Assembly (NCBI GenBank): GCA_023213395.1
Contig: CM041465.1
Coordinates: 15,190,001-15,254,000, forward strand
Direction of reading: 5' to 3'
Length of the DNA: 64,000 nt
Source of the DNA: Cycas panzhihuaensis
Taxonomy: Eukaryota > Cycadophyta
In this document: positions 43,116-52,168 of the stretch, piece after piece
Position numbering within the stretch: position 1 is the stretch's first letter
How the letters are laid out: each line of letters opens with the position of its first letter
Program-made: the position numbers and the translations under genes
The notes under the pieces: generated by a model
Seen by the model: only the letters and a program-made list of their open reading frames with translations
What the model was told of the DNA's origin: nothing
Databases searched by the model: none

Positions 43116-44340
43116 ATATCTGACTCACCAAGAATATCGCTCTAAAGCCAGTAGCAAGGTTAGGTCACGTATTTATACCACCATTGGGCAACACTTCCTC
43201 GTGGACGAAGTGTTGTATAAGAGATCCTTCGACGAGATCCTACTTCGCTGCGTTGCTCCTGATGAAGCAGACCAAATACTCCACGAATGCCATCATGGCA
43301 TTTATGGGGGCCACTTCGGGGGCCAATCCATGGCCCAAAGGATCCTTCGCATGGGTTATTACTGGCCATCCTTGTTCAAGGACACCCACACCTATGCCCT
43401 TAGATGTCAGCAATGCCAGGAGCACACCAATATTTCCCATGTGCCTTCCGAGGCTTTGCATCCTATCGTATCTCCGTGGTCTTTTTCCCAATGGGGTTTA
43501 GACCTTATTGGTACTATATCACTGCCATCTTCTGCACAACATAAATATATCTTAACCGCTACCAAATACTTCACTAAATGGGCAGAGGCAATCCCCTTGT
43601 CCATTACGCCTGGTAAGACGATAGCCACCTTCATCTACCAGTATATTATTTGCCATTTCGGGATTCCATATGTCCTAATTACGGATAATGGAACTTCCTT
43701 CTGTAACAAGGAGATAGATGAGCTGTGCGAGAAATTTAAAATCTCGCATAAGATGTCATCCCCTTATTACCCCTAAGCAAATGGGCAAGTTGAGTCTTTC
43801 AACAAGGTGCTCGTCAACATTCTAAAGAAGACCGTTGCCCAATCTCAAAGAGATTGGCACGTCCAACTCCCTTCCGTCCTATGGGCTTATCGCACTTCCA
43901 TCCACATGGCTACTAGAATGACTCCATTCTCTTTAGTCTACTGGGCAGGGTGGTACTCCCCTTTGGAAGTGGAGATCTCCTCTCTACGAGTTTCCCTTCG
44001 AGGCCTCATTGATGAAGAGTCTATTCGTCAGGCTTGCCTCTTGGACCTCAAAGCCCTAGATGAGAGGCGCTTAATGGCTTATCAAGCGAATCTCGCTTCG
44101 AAAGCCCGCTTACAAAGGACACACAACAAATGTCTTCGTGCTCGTCCTTTGTGCCCTGGGGACCATGTCCTCAAGTTGGAATACCTTTATGACCGCTTGG
44201 CCAAGTTTGGGCCTAAATGGGTAGGCCCCTTCATCGTTCTCAAAAGCCTCGATAATGGTACCTATAGGATCGTCACCTTGGAAGGCTTAGAATTTGAGAA
44301 AGCGGTCAACGGGAAGTTCCTTAAGAAGTTCTACGCATGA
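43116..44340 (+). pseudogene. Gypsy II integrase
   Basis: Zinc finger DEADQILHECHHGIYGGHFGG...RMGYYWPSLFKDTHTYALRCQQCQEH; core WGLDLIGTISLP (Asp at 43501), LITDNGTSFCNKEIDELCEKF (Asp at 43684) and ANGQVESFNKVLVNIL (Glu at 43792), giving the classic D(35)E spacing. C-terminal part: LRVSLRGLIDEESIRQACLLDLKALDERRLMAYQANLASKARLQRTHNKCLRARPLCPGDHVLKLEYLYDRLAKFGPKWVGPFIVLKSLDNGTYRIVTLEGLEFEKAVNGKFLKKFYA, then stop. Only two in-frame stops (43114, 43774). No chromodomain seen, in line with the non-chromovirus side of gypsy. Confidence 0.95.
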
Positions 44341-45016
44341 TCTTTCAGCTATCTCTTGGCCATGCTCTGAAACGAGCCTAAACTACCATCTTAAATTATT
44401 CCCATTTCTCCCAACCACGGGTAGAATGGCAATTTAAGATGGATTCTCGCTTTTTCTTCTGGTTCCTCCTATGGAACCCGTGTTCCCGTATCCTCTCGGG
44501 AACCTTTGTCCTCCTATTTGGGCATCCCCCAGCTAGGACAATGCCTTGGAGTATCATCACTCCCCTCTCATGCATGTTGCTTCCTTTGTATATTCTGCTA
44601 TACTCCTCCATGGACGTGCATGTCGCTCTATTTCTAACCTCACACCTCTCTATCACCTCTACTTATGGTGGATGTATGTGCTCTCGTTAGACATATAGCC
44701 ATACATGGAAGGAAATATATGCATATTACAACAAAATACTTACATCAAAACATTTACAACCATCAAAACATTTGTAACATTTACAAAACCAGAAACAAAG
44801 CATACATGCTATCTACCACATGATATACACATCATTTCATATCAAAGTGGGGTTCCAATTATCCCATATATATATCCATCAAAAAATAATATGTTACATC
44901 ATACATGTGGGAAGCCAGTATCCTTGCAGCGGGGTACAATCATATGAGCCTATATATGACCCCCTGGAGGCCCATGCTTTCCCGTCAAAATCAAATGTAC
45001 ATCTCCTATGCTACTA
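44341..45016. other. Gypsy II, convergent interval between pol and antisense gene ends
   Basis: Sense pol ends at 44340 and the antisense gene at 45017, so transcripts from the two strands meet here, as in gypsy I. AT-rich in the second half (44700-44900). No conserved frame. Confidence 0.6.
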
Positions 45017-45606
45017 CTATCCTGCTCCTGGGGTGCCATCTCCTGGTCTGTGTGATCCTTCTCTTGGGGACCACATCCCTCCGAGGCTCCTCCTGGGCCT
45101 CCGTGAGCTACCTGCCTTGCTCCCCTCATCCTGTGGCCATCTCGGGGTTGTCACTGCTGTATGAGTATATGTCTGGCTCCAGCTAGACCTTGATGCCATC
45201 TGGGCCACCAGCTGATCGTATTGGGCCTAGATACGATCCCTCTTCCCTCGGAGTCCCTCCTCTGTCACTTTGAGGTGCTCCTCACGTATCGCTATCCAGA
45301 CCATACTCTCTGCATCTCCACCTGCTCCGCTCTGAGCCTCTAGGGCCTGGACCCGTCTACACAGCTCATCTCGCTCGCCCCTAGCCGTGTCAAGCTCTCG
45401 CTGTAGCTGTCCCCTGAATGCCATGTATTCCTGGGACTTTGCAGCCCAGATGTCCCTCGCCCTCACCAGTGGGGCGAATGCCTCCATGTGGGCACCTGCT
45501 GACCTAGGCACATCCTCAACTTGGATGGGTGGTTGCCCCTCTACGTAGACCTGAGGGAACATCTCCCTCACCATGGCCTCGACAAGCCTCCTAATCTCTA
45601 TAGTAC
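45017..45606 (-). pseudogene. Antisense gene exon 3 (coiled-coil), gypsy II
   Basis: Spliced from exon 2 it reads G-TIEIRRLVEAMVREMFPQVYVEGQPPIQVEDVPRSAGAHMEAFAPLVRARDIWAAKSQEYMAFRGQLQRELDTARGERDELCRRVQALEAQSGAGGDAESMVWIAIREEHLKVTEEGLRGKRDRI, one stop (45227), then AQYDQLVAQMASRSSW...GGMWSPREGSHRPGDGTPGAG to a TAG at 45019. The QRELDTARGERDELCRRVQALEAQ stretch is a clear coiled coil. 195 codons with a single stop make this one of the best-kept coding blocks in the window. Homologous exon in gypsy I: 24160-24763. Confidence 0.75.
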
Positions 45607-45717
45607 CTGCTAATGCAACATGTCGTGTATCAGTGAATATCCCATTGCATACCATGATAAAATAAAATCAAGTATCTATCTAGATGTAAAATGACTAAGG
45701 AAACGGTTAGGTCTCAC
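45607..45717 (-). other. Intron 2 of antisense gene, gypsy II
   Basis: 111 bp on the - strand from GTGAGACC to TGCATTAGCAG. Phase 1 (codon split G|GT), the same position and phase as the 114-bp intron of gypsy I. Removing it joins two frames that are otherwise separated by stops. Confidence 0.75.
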
Positions 45718-46930
45718 CTGCCATGGCCACTGGCTCCTCTGCTCGGGCGACATCCTCGTCTCCTGGCTCTCTACCAGCTGCGGGTACCTCGTCCTTAGGT
45801 ACCTCCTCTACCTCAGCCTTGCTCCTCACAGGGACCAGCTCGACTCTCGCCTCTTCGAATCTCCTCACAATCCGTAGCATGCGGGCCCTAGTCATTGCCC
45901 CCCTGCTCTCCTGAGCTGCCCCTGATGGGCCTGCCTCTCCTCCGGCAGTCCCAGATGATCCCGCTGCTCCTCCTGTCGATCCTGATGGACCTACCTCTCC
46001 TGCAAGTCGTGATGGGCCGGCCCCATCTCCCCCATCATTGCTATCATCATCGTCGCTGTTATCGTCTATGGGCGCTCCTGCTCTGCTCACCTCATCATCA
46101 CTCTCCCACCTCACTGCCCTATATGTCTCTGCTGCATACTATGTCAAGATGAGGAGGTCTAGCGACATCGCCTCTACCGACCAATGGACATGGGCCTAGT
46201 CCTCTATCCCTCGGAGTCATGTCTGCCACCTGTGGACCATCGGGGCCCACTCTGCTATGGGGTATGGTCCCCCCGCTGGTGCCACTATTACAAAATGGTC
46301 AAAAAACTAGCACTGAAGTAGCGTGTTGTATGACAGTCCTCCTCTGCCAGAACTCCGGATGATGTCCAGATGTGCGACAAGGTTCACCATGACCAAGGTG
46401 GCCTAATCCATCCTCTCGCTGGCCTCACAGCAGCGCACTGCATCTATCCAGCCTTTGGATATCTCCCTGTAGTTCTGTTTCTGGGAGATCCGGAACAGAA
46501 TGTATAACGTGATCAACTTCCTCACCCAAGGAATCCTGGGCATAAGCATAGTCTGGAGGGTAACTCCCCTCCGCTCCCACCTGTCAGTCCCTGTGAAAAA
46601 CTGGGCTGCCTCTTTGTGTGTTACCTCAGTGCTAGGCAGCGCTCCCAACCTCACCAGCCTCCTAATCGCTGGAACTCCCAGAATCCACCAGGTATCTCCT
46701 AGGGTGATTGTCGCGTCACCTATCTAGGGCAAGTAAAATGCGTGCCTCTGCAGGTCCCAATGTGACACAATATCAACCAGAAGCCTCTGGTTTGATGCGA
46801 ACTAAGGTGTCTTAAGGGCCTTGTATAGGCCACACCTCCATAGAGTCACCTTGTCCTCTTGGGACACCATCTCCATGTAGCTCAGTATAGGCATGTCGAC
46901 GTTTTTGCAGTTATCCACTACGATAACTGC
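45718..46930 (-). pseudogene. Antisense gene exon 2 (plant mobile domain-like), gypsy II
   Basis: 1213 bp in a single frame with about seven stops and no net frameshift: AVIVVDNCKNVDMPILSYMEMVSQEDKVTLWRCGLYKALKTP, RLLVDIVSHWDLQRHAFYLP.IGDATITLGDTWWILGVPAIRR, LGALPSTEVTHKEAAQFFTGTDRWERRGVTLQTMLMPRIPWVRKLITLYILFRISQKQNYREISKGWIDAVRCCEASERMD, GRGGLSYNTLLQC.FFDHF and AEWAPMVHRW. Then an acidic run (DDNSDDDDSNDGGDG) and GPSG/TGG repeats from 30-bp units, and ARMLRIVRR. I read the N-terminal part as plant mobile domain-like from its FxLPxxGDATITLGD..ILGVP layout; a profile search must decide. Confidence 0.72.
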
Positions 46931-47423
46931 CTACAATCACCAAAAATCAGTCAAGGTCAGCCTCCTAGTAATCATCTATGCTCTTGGCTATTTCTCTACC
47001 CTTCCTGCCTAAAATTTAGGGGCCGGTTGGCCCTTCTTTTATTTTTTCTGGCTTTCTACCTTCATACTGCGCTAAACTTAGTGGTATCGCTAAGTTTAGG
47101 GCGAGTCCCACGGTGATTGTGTTCCTGTAGCGATCTTGCATCCAAGATCACAGCACCGCGATCTTGGCTGTGGTACGAATGGTAACCCCCATAAAAATGG
47201 AGGTTTGTACCTAGAAAATCATAAAATTTCTTGTGGTGGACCCCCATGGGGCCCACCGGGACCAGGGCTCCCTAATGCCTAGGTCCCCACCTCTTTCTGG
47301 GTCTAATTCAGACTCCAAGAGGCATCCAATTGCCCATAAGAGGCATAAAAACTACATAAAAACCATCAAAAAGCGGTGAATTTAAAACTTAGAAATGGCA
47401 AGGGTTTCATGAGATCCACTCAT
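46931..47423 (-). other. Inferred intron 1 of antisense gene, gypsy II
   Basis: From a decayed donor (ATGAGT, where gypsy I has GTGAGT) to acceptor GGTGATTGTAG. It contains the GGTACC-type cassette at 47060-47200 (strings TAAACTTAGYGRTAYCRCTA and GATCGCGGTGCTGTGATC). No shared frame with gypsy I inside. Confidence 0.48.
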
Positions 47424-47447
47424 TGGGTCTGGCCTGCCCATAGCCAT
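47424..47447 (-). pseudogene. Antisense gene exon 1, gypsy II
   Basis: MAMGRPDP, phase 0, aligned with MAMVRSNL of gypsy I. The ATG at 47447 is the first one shared by both elements downstream of the conserved TATA box. Inferred from comparison only. Confidence 0.48.
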
Positions 47448-47607
47448 CTCGTCTCCCTCGTCGCACTGGCTCTCGCTGTGCTCAGATCCAATGGTCAGAT
47501 CGTCTCCTGCATGCCTCTGAAGTTGGGCAGCGCTCCGCATCGTAAGGAAATGGCTCTAGTTTCGCACGAGAGCTGGTGAAAATGAATCCAGTTTTCATTC
47601 ATTTTCC

Positions 47608-47614
47608 TTATATA
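47608..47614 (-). promoter_or_regulatory. TATA box of the antisense gene, gypsy II
   Basis: The - strand reads CCTCGCCTATATAAGGAAA, identical to gypsy I 22161-22179. Sequence both upstream (GGAGGAAGTGCCCAT) and downstream is related but diverged, so the box itself is preferentially kept. Confidence 0.75.
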
Positions 47615-48140
47615 GGCGAGGGCCCCGATGGGCACTTCCTCCATTTTCGACCTTGCGATAGCCGTTGGGACTGTCTCGTTTCCCCAATCACCTTTGCCTT
47701 CTAGCCCTGTTGCCTGTTGTGCTCTAATGGCACCCTTTTTCCCCTCTCTTGCAAGGGCATTTATGGCACCTCATTATTGCACCTTTCCTAGGGCCCCTTT
47801 TATCTCGTTTTACGTGCTACTCCCGTGCATGCCCGAGTTTATACTCATTTGGCTCATTTCGTTGCCTTGGACTCATTTTTGTAGCCCTTTTTCACCCCTA
47901 GAGTCCCCAAAGGAAATGCTCCCTCTTCTGAGGGCATGTTTTGCTTCCCAAAGCAACCTTTGGTGCTTCAGGGTGTCCTTTTCCGCCCACTCTCACATGG
48001 TGATCAGTCTACTTGCTCTCGTCCTTGGGTAACCTCATTGCTAGGTCCTCCTACCCTTTGCGGCCCCTTTTTGCTTGCCATTTGAGTTTTTCTTTTCATT
48101 TTGTCACCACCTGCTTGCTGCCAGGATTTAGTGTTCAGAC
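47615..48140. other. Gypsy II, interval between antisense promoter and distal RNase H
   Basis: Homologous to 21630-22167 of gypsy I. Its + strand ends in a long pyrimidine tract and CTTGCTGCCAG just before the RNase H start, a plausible 3' splice site. The 134-codon frame at 47628-48032 has no counterpart in gypsy I and is judged chance. Confidence 0.55.
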
Positions 48141-48563
48141 ATGTCTCTTTACATTTTTACCGATGGTGGAAGCTGAGGTAACCATGGGCCTTCCACCACT
48201 GCATGGATTCTTCGCAACCCCTCCGGACATGATTACCTATGTTCCAGAGTCTTCCTTCCTGAGGTAACCAATAACAAAGCTGAGTACACGGTCATTATTA
48301 AAGCCCTTACTGATGCTCTTCGTTTCCATCGCGGACCCATCGTGTTGCTTTGTGATTCTCAGGTTGTGGTGTCCCATCTTACCCAGGTTTACCAGGTGTA
48401 ATGCCCTCACCTGAGAACCCTTGCGTCAGCTGCCAGATCCCTCCTAGCCCGTTTCTCATTGGTAGATATCCAGCACATCCCGAGGGACCTCAACGCTGAG
48501 GCAGACGGCCTCGTCTGCCTCATCCTTAAGCGTCGCCTCCCTCTTTTTAGCGATCACCTTTGA
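48141..48563 (+). pseudogene. Gypsy II distal archaeal-type RNase H
   Basis: 140 codons from ATG 48141 to TGA 48561-48563: MSLYIFTDGGS, a stop (Cys in gypsy I), GNHGPSTTAWILRNPSGHDYLCSRVFLPEVTNNKAEYTVIIKALTDALRFHRGPIVLLCDSQVVVSHLTQVYQV, a second stop, CPHLRTLASAARSLLARFSLVDIQHIPRDLNAEADGLVCLIL. All four expected acids are in place (TDGGS, NKAEY, CDSQVVV, AEADGL). This would digest RNA in RNA-DNA hybrids. Its position behind an antisense gene and 3.8 kb after the pol stop is odd; splicing or a subgenomic RNA would be needed to express it. Confidence 0.9.
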
Positions 48564-48820
48564 GACTCGCCTGGCTAGCCCGTGCCTGAGTCTTTGATCA
48601 CTTTTCATTCAATGCGCTTGCTCTATTTGCTAGATGCCCTCTTATCACATGTTGCACCTCAGCAATGGGGGCATCCCCTTTTATTTGCTCTATTCGCTTG
48701 CAGGTCGATATTTAGACAATGCGTAGGCAGCCCCTATGTTATCCTTGTCTCCGTCTCCCTTGTCCACGCGTTCCACCATGACACTCGCTGACACCCTTAG
48801 TCCATATGTTATTCATTATT
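48564..48820 (+). other. Gypsy II, RNase H to microsatellite interval
   Basis: Continues homology to the gypsy I 3' interval (CCCTATGTTATC, CTTGTCCAC...CATGACACTC). No gene recognised. Confidence 0.55.
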
Positions 48821-48821
48821 G

Positions 48822-48822
<1 letters not shown>

Positions 48823-48890
<68 letters not shown>
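48823..48890. repeat. TA/TG microsatellite
   Basis: A TA dinucleotide run followed by a TG run, about 68 bp in total, between the distal RNase H and the PPT. Gypsy I has only TATATATA at the equivalent place (near 20871). Confidence 0.97.
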
Positions 48891-48895
<5 letters not shown>

Positions 48896-48962
48896 CATGT
48901 GCTACTCATATCTTTGGTTATCAGCATTCGCCATCACGTTACGCTTCGGCGGTGAGGCTTTC

Positions 48963-48975
48963 GCCAAGAGGGCGA
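48963..48975 (+). other. Polypurine tract of gypsy II
   Basis: GCCAAGAGGGCGA immediately before TGTTTCC of the 3' LTR. Confidence 0.85.
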
Positions 48976-51473
48976 TGTTTCCACCTCGGGAATGGACTCG
49001 AGATATATCGACCCAGGTATGTTCAGGTATATGTTCTCACTTCTCCCCACTCGTGCTTGATTGAGATTATTTAGTGTAGACTACTTGACATATGTCTGCC
49101 TGCATGCATTGCTTTTCTACCTGATCATGTTGCATGTGCATACTATCAGCCTATGACAACTCACAATGAGGGCATTCTTCAGTGAATACTACACCTCGTA
49201 TGGTGCACAGCCACCCACATCATCTCCACAACCTCTTGGGATGTTTTAGTCAGTCATGTCTGCCTATTTTACGACATTTGGCTCATGTTACAGTCTCCTC
49301 CAAGCCCAGTTAATCCCTTGGTTGAGACCCGCTTTACTGTTCTAGCTGCTTGTTCATCATTTGGATGTTTCTCCCTACTATTTTAGGTTTGATTTACCCT
49401 TAATAACAGCTCCAAAACCTTTGTGTTTGCTATTTTTATTATTTTTTTGTTACCAGTCTGGTACTGCTACAAACTCAGCGGTACCACGGTCTTTGTCGCG
49501 GTACGACTACTTGAATTTCAAAAAGAAAAACCATGCGACAGTTTTCACTTTTTTCATGGAACTGCCACGTGGCATCTATCGATTCGAGTCACCCTGACAT
49601 CCCCAACGTTCACCTACAGTGAACAGGGGATAAAGCTGAATTTTCCTCCTCATGATGAGATCTTTTGCCCATTTTTCTAACTTTTCTACTCAAAATTCAC
49701 ATAGAAAGACATACTCTACATGCACAGAAACCTGTCACAAAGGAGAAGACTACAAGCTAGATTTTTAGGGACCATTGCTACCCCCATAGCTCTCAACAGA
49801 AGGCCTCACATCTTCTTGCAAGTGACCAAGGTTTTAAGAAGGATTTCTTCCAAAAGCTCCTCAAAAGGACCAACTTCCAAGGTTCCAAGCTTACAAAGAT
49901 ATTTCCATACTTCACTCTTGCAAAAACCTGCCACTATTATTCTCCATATGCTGGTTATTCCCGTTGTTTCCTAACAGCAAACATATGTTTAATTCTCCTC
50001 TAACAAGATACTCTCTACTCTTACTTGTAATTTGTGTTGTTCTTGTTTCTTATGTTTTGATGAATAAAATTCTAGCTTATGTAGCTTTATGTTGTTGCAC
50101 TTGATTAGCACCATTCCCTTTTTCTTTTGAGGCATTACTGTTTTTTCCAAACCATCCCTCTCAACCCTTTCCTGGTTGGCTGTTGCAAAGGGATAACATA
50201 AAGAGGATTTGAGAGAGGTAGGCGGGGTTCTGTCCCCCTTGCTGCCCTTCTCCCCAAGGGTTTTGTCCCTTATCCTCTTTCCCTTTGTCTTTAGCACCTT
50301 CTTAGGAATCAGGTTAAGGGAATTTGGGGAATCTAGTTTTGGTGTTAAAACCAAGATCGGCAACTGTTGCCACTGGTTCAATTCCATCCGTCGGTGTTGG
50401 GCCCTACCTAAGCCCCAAACATTTTCGTTGCTCCCTTCTTTGTTACTGTTTGTTGCCCTACGACCTTGTTGTTAGCCCATTTCTCCTTTACGAGTTCTGT
50501 GGAGATCCTTTGTAGGTGAGTGAGCCATTCCGAGGCTATACTCTTTTCCTTTTTGGGTGTGCTTATGGTATACGGTGGTGGGAGTCTTTATTACATGTTA
50601 TCATTTTAGTTTGCTACATATTGATGCTTAGTGTAGATTTATATAGTTCTATTTGATTTTAGTACGTATCTTCGGTGTATTTTGTGGCCCCTCTTCCGAG
50701 AGGGAGGTATTCTCCTAACTTGCTTACAGGATCTCGCGTTAGTGGAGCGGCACGTGGAACGAAACCCATTGCAGGTTAGTTCTCTGTGTGGTGCATTCCT
50801 TATTATTTCATGCTTTTACTTCTTTTCTGTTTTTTGCTTTTACATGTTTAAGGGGAGGTAAGTTAGCCCCTCTTCGGTTGCTTATGGCAACTATCACTGA
50901 CCGGCATCGTATGCATAATGAGTAGAGTAGAAAGGAGCGGGACTTAAAGGGACGAGCAGCACTCCACTCGAGCACCAGATCCAGGTACTCTTCTTATTCC
51001 CTACGTATCTCTTTTACATCATTGTCTTTTATACATCTATTTGTATAGTTAGGAACGTGTAAAGAATTAAAAAGGGGAAAAGGAAAGTGTGTTTATTTTG
51101 CATTGTTTCCTATATCAGTTAACTTAGCTTAGTCAGATTGTTTGCATTGTATTCGAGCTACCCTCATTATACCCCATTTTTGCCTTTGCCTATGCGTTAG
51201 TTTGCTTGCCTTTCCATTTCATTGCCTTCTCATTACCTTGAGAAGATGCAGCACGCCAAGCGCTTTCTCCTCTTCCCGGCCATCCAAGGGGTAGGAAGGC
51301 CTCGCTTTACACGGCTACCTGGAAGCAACCAGGCACCTCTGCAGTTCTGAATCTGCGCTCTGGCATACAGACTCCCTACGAGGTGAAGTCCTTGCTGCCT
51401 AGTTTAATTAGTTTTACACTTTTTTATACCCTTTTGCTATACGTAGGGACACCACCCTGTAGCAAGTGTTTCA
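48976..51473 (+). repeat. 3' LTR of gypsy II
   Basis: 2498 bp, TGTTTCC...AGTGTTTCA, followed by GTAGC. Estimated 7-8% different from the 5' copy over the first 235 bases, mostly transitions, plus short indels. Hairpin GTTCAC-CTACA-GTGAAC at 49608-49624 is perfectly retained. Confidence 0.94.
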
Positions 51474-51478
51474 GTAGC

Positions 51479-52168
51479 CTTTCTACACAAGAAAGATGAA
51501 GCCTTCCATGTATTCAAAGAATTCAAAATATACACTGAAAAAGAGTCAAGTTATCAAATCAAATATCTTTGAACTAATAATAGTAATAAATATATCTTAC
51601 ATAAGTTTGAAAGCTTAAGACAATGGTATCAAATATCAAACAATAGTAGTAGGTATCCCATTGTTAAACAAAGTTGCTAAGTGCATGAATAGGATAATCA
51701 TGAACATGGCTCGAGCTATATTGGTATATAAAAATGTACCTACCTACCTATAGGCTAAAGCCATCTAGATAGTCATTTATTATATCAATGTTATTAGCCC
51801 ATTAAAGGAAGGACAATCACCTAAAGAAAAGTGGCTAGGATAAGCCCATATTATTCACTACTCTAAAATTTGTGGCTTTATATGATATGCCTACATTTAG
51901 ATGTAGATCAAAATAAACTCCAAACAAGGGAACTTAAAGTCATCTTTGTAAGATACCCTATAGATAAGAAAGGCTATAATGTCTTTATACCTTCATAATG
52001 AAAATTCATCATTACTAGAGATGTTATTTTTATAGAGACAGAGGATCGGTTATTTAGACTGGACTCCAAAACACCCTCATATTGCTATAATGATATTATC
52101 AAGTATGATGTTCATATTCTAAATTTTTTTGGGGGGGATAAGGGGACACACATAAATTACTCCAAATA
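51479..52168 (+). pseudogene. C integrase, third fragment
   Basis: Starts (VA)FLHKKDEAFHVFKEFKIYTEKESSYQIKYL.TNNSNKYILHKFES, then shifted fragments through ARAI-like helices, and ends VDQNKLQTRELKVIFVRYPIDKKGYNVFIPS and FIITRDVIFIETEDRLFRLDSK. The second DDE Asp is Asn, as in B (TNN). Highly decayed. Confidence 0.85.

Larger units (their letters stand above)
34959..51473 (+). mobile_element. Gypsy element II, Tat-type, with antisense gene and distal RNase H
   Basis: 16.5-kb Ty3/gypsy element on the + strand with LTRs of 2540 bp (34959-37498) and 2498 bp (48976-51473) and exact GTAGC duplications (34954-34958, 51474-51478). Order: LTR, primer site region, gag (37766), protease, RT, RNase H, integrase (stop 44340), antisense gene (47447-45017, -), archaeal-type RNase H (48141-48563, +), PPT, LTR. 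It is the better preserved of the two gypsy copies; the pol domains are nearly full length with about half a dozen stops. Confidence 0.94.

Noticed and set aside
47628-48032. 134-codon plus-strand frame with apparent hydrophobic stretches upstream of the distal RNase H
   Set aside because: The corresponding stretch of gypsy I is not open, and the hydrophobicity comes from a pyrimidine-rich tract; not an envelope-like gene on present evidence.
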